Assembly: GCA_028710895.1 (NCBI GenBank)
Contig: JAQTTH010000001.1
Location: 343,876 to 407,875, forward strand
DNA: 64,000 nucleotides
Source of the DNA: Paludibacter sp.
GTDB lineage: Bacteria; Bacteroidota; Bacteroidia; Bacteroidales; Paludibacteraceae
Direction of reading: 5' to 3'
Positions within the stretch are counted from its first letter, which is position 1. The number at the start of each line of letters is the position of its first letter. Below, in pieces: positions 61,605 through 64,000 of the stretch. The notes beneath the pieces were generated by a model. The model saw only the letters and a program-made list of their open reading frames with translations, was not told where the DNA came from and ran no database searches. A program made the position numbers and the translations under genes.

Positions 61605-63207
61605 TTGTTGGTAGTTTTATTTTTGATAAATTGTCAGCTATTTTTTTATTCAAATCTGCTTCTTCGGCAATTTGATTTTCCAGTTCCGTTTTCAGGCTTG
61701 TAAAGCGTTCTACAAAATTAAAATCATCTTCTTCATCAGCCAGTCCAACGTATCTGCCGGGCGTTAATACATAGTTTAATTTGGCAACTTCGTCAATGGT
61801 TGCTACTTTGCAGAATCCCGGTACATCTTCATAATCTCCGTCAGGATTACGCCAGTTGTGATAAGTTCCTGTAATCAAATCTATATCTTCGGGCGATAAA
61901 TCCCTGTTTTTTCGGTTTATCAAAAAGCCCATATTGCGGGCATCAATAAACAGAATTTCATTTTCTCGTTTACGGAAATTGCCGTTAGTTTTGTTACGAG
62001 ACAAGAACCACAAACAAGCGGGTATTTGTGTATTTAAAAAGAGCTTTGTCGGCAAGTTTACAATACAATCTACCAATCCTTTTTCTATCAAGGCTTTTCG
62101 AATGTCGCCCTCACCTGTTGTATTGGTGGTTAATGCACCTTTCGAAAGCACAAAACCGGCTTGTCCGGTTGGTGCTAAATGATAAAGGAAATGTTGAATC
62201 CAGGCATAGTTGGCATTTCCGGCAGGTGGTGTTAGTTGCTCTCCCAATACTTTCCATCGTGCATCGTCACGCAATAACTCTCCACTCCAGTCGCTGTCAT
62301 TAAACGGTGGATTAGCGATTATATAATCGGCTTTCAGGTCTTTATGCGCATCATTCAGAAACGAACCTTCGTTGTTCCATTTTACATTGCTGCTGTCTAT
62401 ACCACGAATAGAAAGGTTCATCTTTGCCAACCGCCAGGTTGTTTGGTTGCTTTCTTGTCCGTAAATAGAGATACGGTCAGTTGGGCTTAGCAGAGACGCA
62501 ATGCCTTGCGTCTGTACAGCCTTTTTCTTATAATAATCTTGATGTTTGTTGATAAACTTTTCACTTTGTACAAACATGCCACCGCTACCACAACATGGGT
62601 CAAACACTCGTCCTTCGTAAGGTTCAAGCATTTCTACCAATAATTTCACTACACTCTGAGGCGTGTAAAATTGACCACCTTTTTTTCCTTCGGATAATGC
62701 AAATTCGCCCAGGAAGTATTCAAAAACCTGTCCTAGTAAATCTTTGCTTTGTGCTTCTTTTGTTCCTAAGGTAGCAGACCCGACCAAATTAACCAGACCG
62801 CCCAAACTGGCTTTGTCAAGTTTTTCTTGCGCAAATACTTTTGGCAAAACACCACGCAATGAGAGATTGTCTTTTTCAATGGCATCCATTGCATCGTCAA
62901 TGTCTTTGCCTATGGTTGGCTGTGTGGCTCTGCCTTGTATGTAATTCCAACGAGCAGTGGCGGGAACAAAGAATACTTTCTCTGCAAGATATTCATTTTT
63001 GTCTTCGGGGTCGGCTCCCTCACTTTTCTGAGCTAATAAATTTTGATATTGTTCTTCGAAAGCATCGGATATGTATTTCAGGAAAATCAAACCCAAAGCA
63101 ACGTGTTTGTATTCAGCCGCATCCATATTCTTGCGGAGTTTGTCGGCTGCCTTCCAAAGTTTTACTTTCAATGGTTCTTCTTGTTCTGTTTTTGCTATTT
63201 TAGCCAT
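61597..63207 (-). CDS. hsdM: Type I restriction-modification methyltransferase subunit M
   Basis: 536 residues. An N-terminal helical domain (KLWKAADKLRKNMDAAEYKHVALGLIFLKYISDAF) is followed by the N6-adenine methylase core. That core has motif I VFDPCCGSGGMFVQ near 203 and motif IV ANPPFNDSDW near 296 (NPPF). The methylase protects host DNA when joined to HsdS and is required with HsdR for restriction. It is the first gene of the island operon, 39 bases after a -7 element on the minus strand. Overlaps the HEPN gene by 8 bases. Confidence 0.97.
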   Translation of the reverse strand: MAKIAKTEQEEPLKVKLWKAADKLRKNMDAAEYKHVALGLIFLKYISDAFEEQYQNLLAQKSEGADPEDKNEYLAEKVFFVPATARWNYIQGRATQPTIGKDIDDAMDAIEKDNLSLRGVLPKVFAQEKLDKASLGGLVNLVGSATLGTKEAQSKDLLGQVFEYFLGEFALSEGKKGGQFYTPQSVVKLLVEMLEPYEGRVFDPCCGSGGMFVQSEKFINKHQDYYKKKAVQTQGIASLLSPTDRISIYGQESNQTTWRLAKMNLSIRGIDSSNVKWNNEGSFLNDAHKDLKADYIIANPPFNDSDWSGELLRDDARWKVLGEQLTPPAGNANYAWIQHFLYHLAPTGQAGFVLSKGALTTNTTGEGDIRKALIEKGLVDCIVNLPTKLFLNTQIPACLWFLSRNKTNGNFRKRENEILFIDARNMGFLINRKNRDLSPEDIDLITGTYHNWRNPDGDYEDVPGFCKVATIDEVAKLNYVLTPGRYVGLADEEDDFNFVERFTSLKTELENQIAEEADLNKKIADNLSKIKLPTNA

Positions 63208-63245
63208 TTTCTGTTATTAGATATTGTTTCTTTTGATTCCAGATG

Positions 63246-63253
63246 CAAAAATA
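63246..63253 (-). promoter_or_regulatory. -7 promoter element of the hsd island operon (TATTTTTG)
   Basis: TAnnTTTG on the minus strand, 38 bases before the hsdM start. No other promoter candidate was found inside the seven-gene run, though the 50-base gap before hsdR was not ruled out. Confidence 0.45.
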
Positions 63254-63365
63254 CTCTTATTTATTTTGATAACTACTATTCATCTATTATTTGAAGACCT
63301 TTTTAAAAATCCAAAGATAAACACTATTTTTCGAATTAACAACACTTTTATTAAATTAATTTTCT

Positions 63366-63400
63366 ATCAAAAAGAAAGAGAGTAGCCTCCTACTCTCTTT
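63366..63400 (-). terminator. Terminator after the partial gene at the window end
   Basis: AAAGAGAGTAG / CTACTCTCTTT around a 4-base loop. Read on the minus strand it is followed by CTTTTTGATAG. Confidence 0.75.
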
Positions 63401-63427
63401 CCGATTCGCTTAAAGCAGACCGCATGT

Positions 63428-64000
63428 TTATTTCTGTGCTGCAGGCATTAGGGGTAATTCTTTTGCCATGCTCACATTCAGCGTAACAAGGTTATCGCCA
63501 GGCACATTCAGGGGCACTTGTTGGGTTACGTAGCCAATTTTCGAAAGCTTCACGATATAAACGCCCGGGTCGAGCGATTTCACATTCATGCCGCCTGCCA
63601 CGCCTGTTGTTTTTTCGAGCACAAGCGTTTGGTCGAGCGTAAATTCCATTTTCACACCCGGAAGACCTGTTCCCGTTTCGGCATCGGTAATGAAGGCATT
63701 CAGCATCAGAGAGCCCGAGAATAAAATCACCTTACGGTTGTTTTGGTATTCGTTGTATAGCGCCTGATTGCTAAACTTAAAAGTATCCATCATTAAATCA
63801 ACCTTATCGATTGTTGCCATTTCGGCTTCGAAGAGTACTGCCAGTTGGTCGGTGCTTTGTTTCCGTCCGATTGTTCCGCCCTTTGGTGTGCCAATAGCGG
63901 CTTTAAACGCATCCGCTGCTGTTTTGTAATCGGCAATTTTCGCGGGGGTAATGCCATAAGCCGTGAGTTTGTCCTTGTTAGCATCTGCCGATTTGTAAAT
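63428..64000 (-). CDS. Protein with carboxypeptidase-regulatory-like domain, 5' truncated
   Basis: The frame is open to the end of the window, so the gene starts beyond it. An internal ATG at 63820 is not the true start because coding-like sequence continues upstream (IYKSADANKDKLTAYGITP). About 190 residues are visible. The N-terminal part is helical. The last ~85 residues form a beta-sandwich with ITDAETGTGLPGVKMEF, GVAGGMNVKSLDPGVYIVKLSKIGY, VPLNVPGDNLVTLNVSM, which is a carboxypeptidase-regulatory-like (DUF-type) domain common in Bacteroidota. Function unknown; GC-richer than the island beside it. Confidence 0.75.
   Translation of the reverse strand: MYKSADANKDKLTAYGITPAKIADYKTAADAFKAAIGTPKGGTIGRKQSTDQLAVLFEAEMATIDKVDLMMDTFKFSNQALYNEYQNNRKVILFSGSLMLNAFITDAETGTGLPGVKMEFTLDQTLVLEKTTGVAGGMNVKSLDPGVYIVKLSKIGYVTQQVPLNVPGDNLVTLNVSMAKELPLMPAAQK

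Noticed and set aside
63428-63820. A complete 130-residue gene starting at 63820
   Set aside because: The same frame stays open with coding-like sequence to the end of the window, so it is the 3' part of a longer gene.

Overview
The window comes from a Bacteroidota (Bacteroidetes) chromosome, most likely an anaerobic, plant-polysaccharide-degrading member of the Bacteroidales or a close relative. Four things support this. There are tandem SusC/SusD outer-membrane pairs with a giant hybrid two-component regulator. Several secreted proteins end in type IX secretion (Por) sorting domains. Many genes are preceded by the Bacteroidota -7 promoter element TAnnTTTG rather than a sigma-70 -10 box. A trimeric [FeFe] hydrogenase points to fermentative, anaerobic life. 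No rRNA, tRNA or CRISPR array was recognised.

Region 1 (1-31 kb) is a large polysaccharide utilisation locus aimed at pectin/homogalacturonan. A truncated T9SS-secreted protein is followed by a hybrid two-component sensor/regulator. Then come a fasciclin-type lipoprotein, SusC/SusD pair 1, two more lipoproteins of the fasciclin type, SusC/SusD pair 2, a beta-helix protein with InlB-like repeats, a GH28 polygalacturonase, a PL10 pectate lyase and a large putative zinc metalloprotein with an HEVGH motif. The enzymes cut polygalacturonate outside the cell, the lipoproteins and SusD proteins are expected to bind fragments, the SusC proteins import them, and the hybrid regulator senses a breakdown product. 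Two almost identical terminator hairpins (about 1.10 kb and 31.12 kb) bracket the locus.

Region 2 (31.3-36.9 kb) encodes a trimeric, NAD-linked, probably electron-bifurcating [FeFe] hydrogenase (hydC-hydB-hydA). Its HydB subunit is fused to a GltD-like FAD/NAD(P) oxidoreductase. Region 3 (37-53.9 kb) is mostly housekeeping: an SRPBCC protein, a histidinol-phosphatase-like PHP protein, a TIGR01212 radical SAM protein, Bcp peroxiredoxin, a methyltransferase, a GH16 glucanase, an RBBP9-type hydrolase, inorganic pyrophosphatase, tRNA dihydrouridine synthase, TrhO, PurL, a cytidylate-kinase-like protein, an orphan PL1 pectate lyase and an AraC regulator.

Region 4 (54.0-63.2 kb, minus strand) is a defence-type island: a seven-gene operon with type I restriction-modification genes at both ends. 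It runs hsdM, then a HEPN-like protein with the RX4HXY motif, then a minimal nucleotidyltransferase (MNT) fused in frame to HsdS. Three AT-rich genes follow (a STAS-like plus histidine-kinase-type ATPase protein, a DUF4325/STAS-like protein and a single-pass membrane protein), and then hsdR. This combines restriction-modification, a toxin-antitoxin-like MNT/HEPN pair and a partner-switching-like signalling trio in one transcription unit. It is the best candidate here for an undescribed system. The window ends inside a gene for a protein with a carboxypeptidase-regulatory-like domain.
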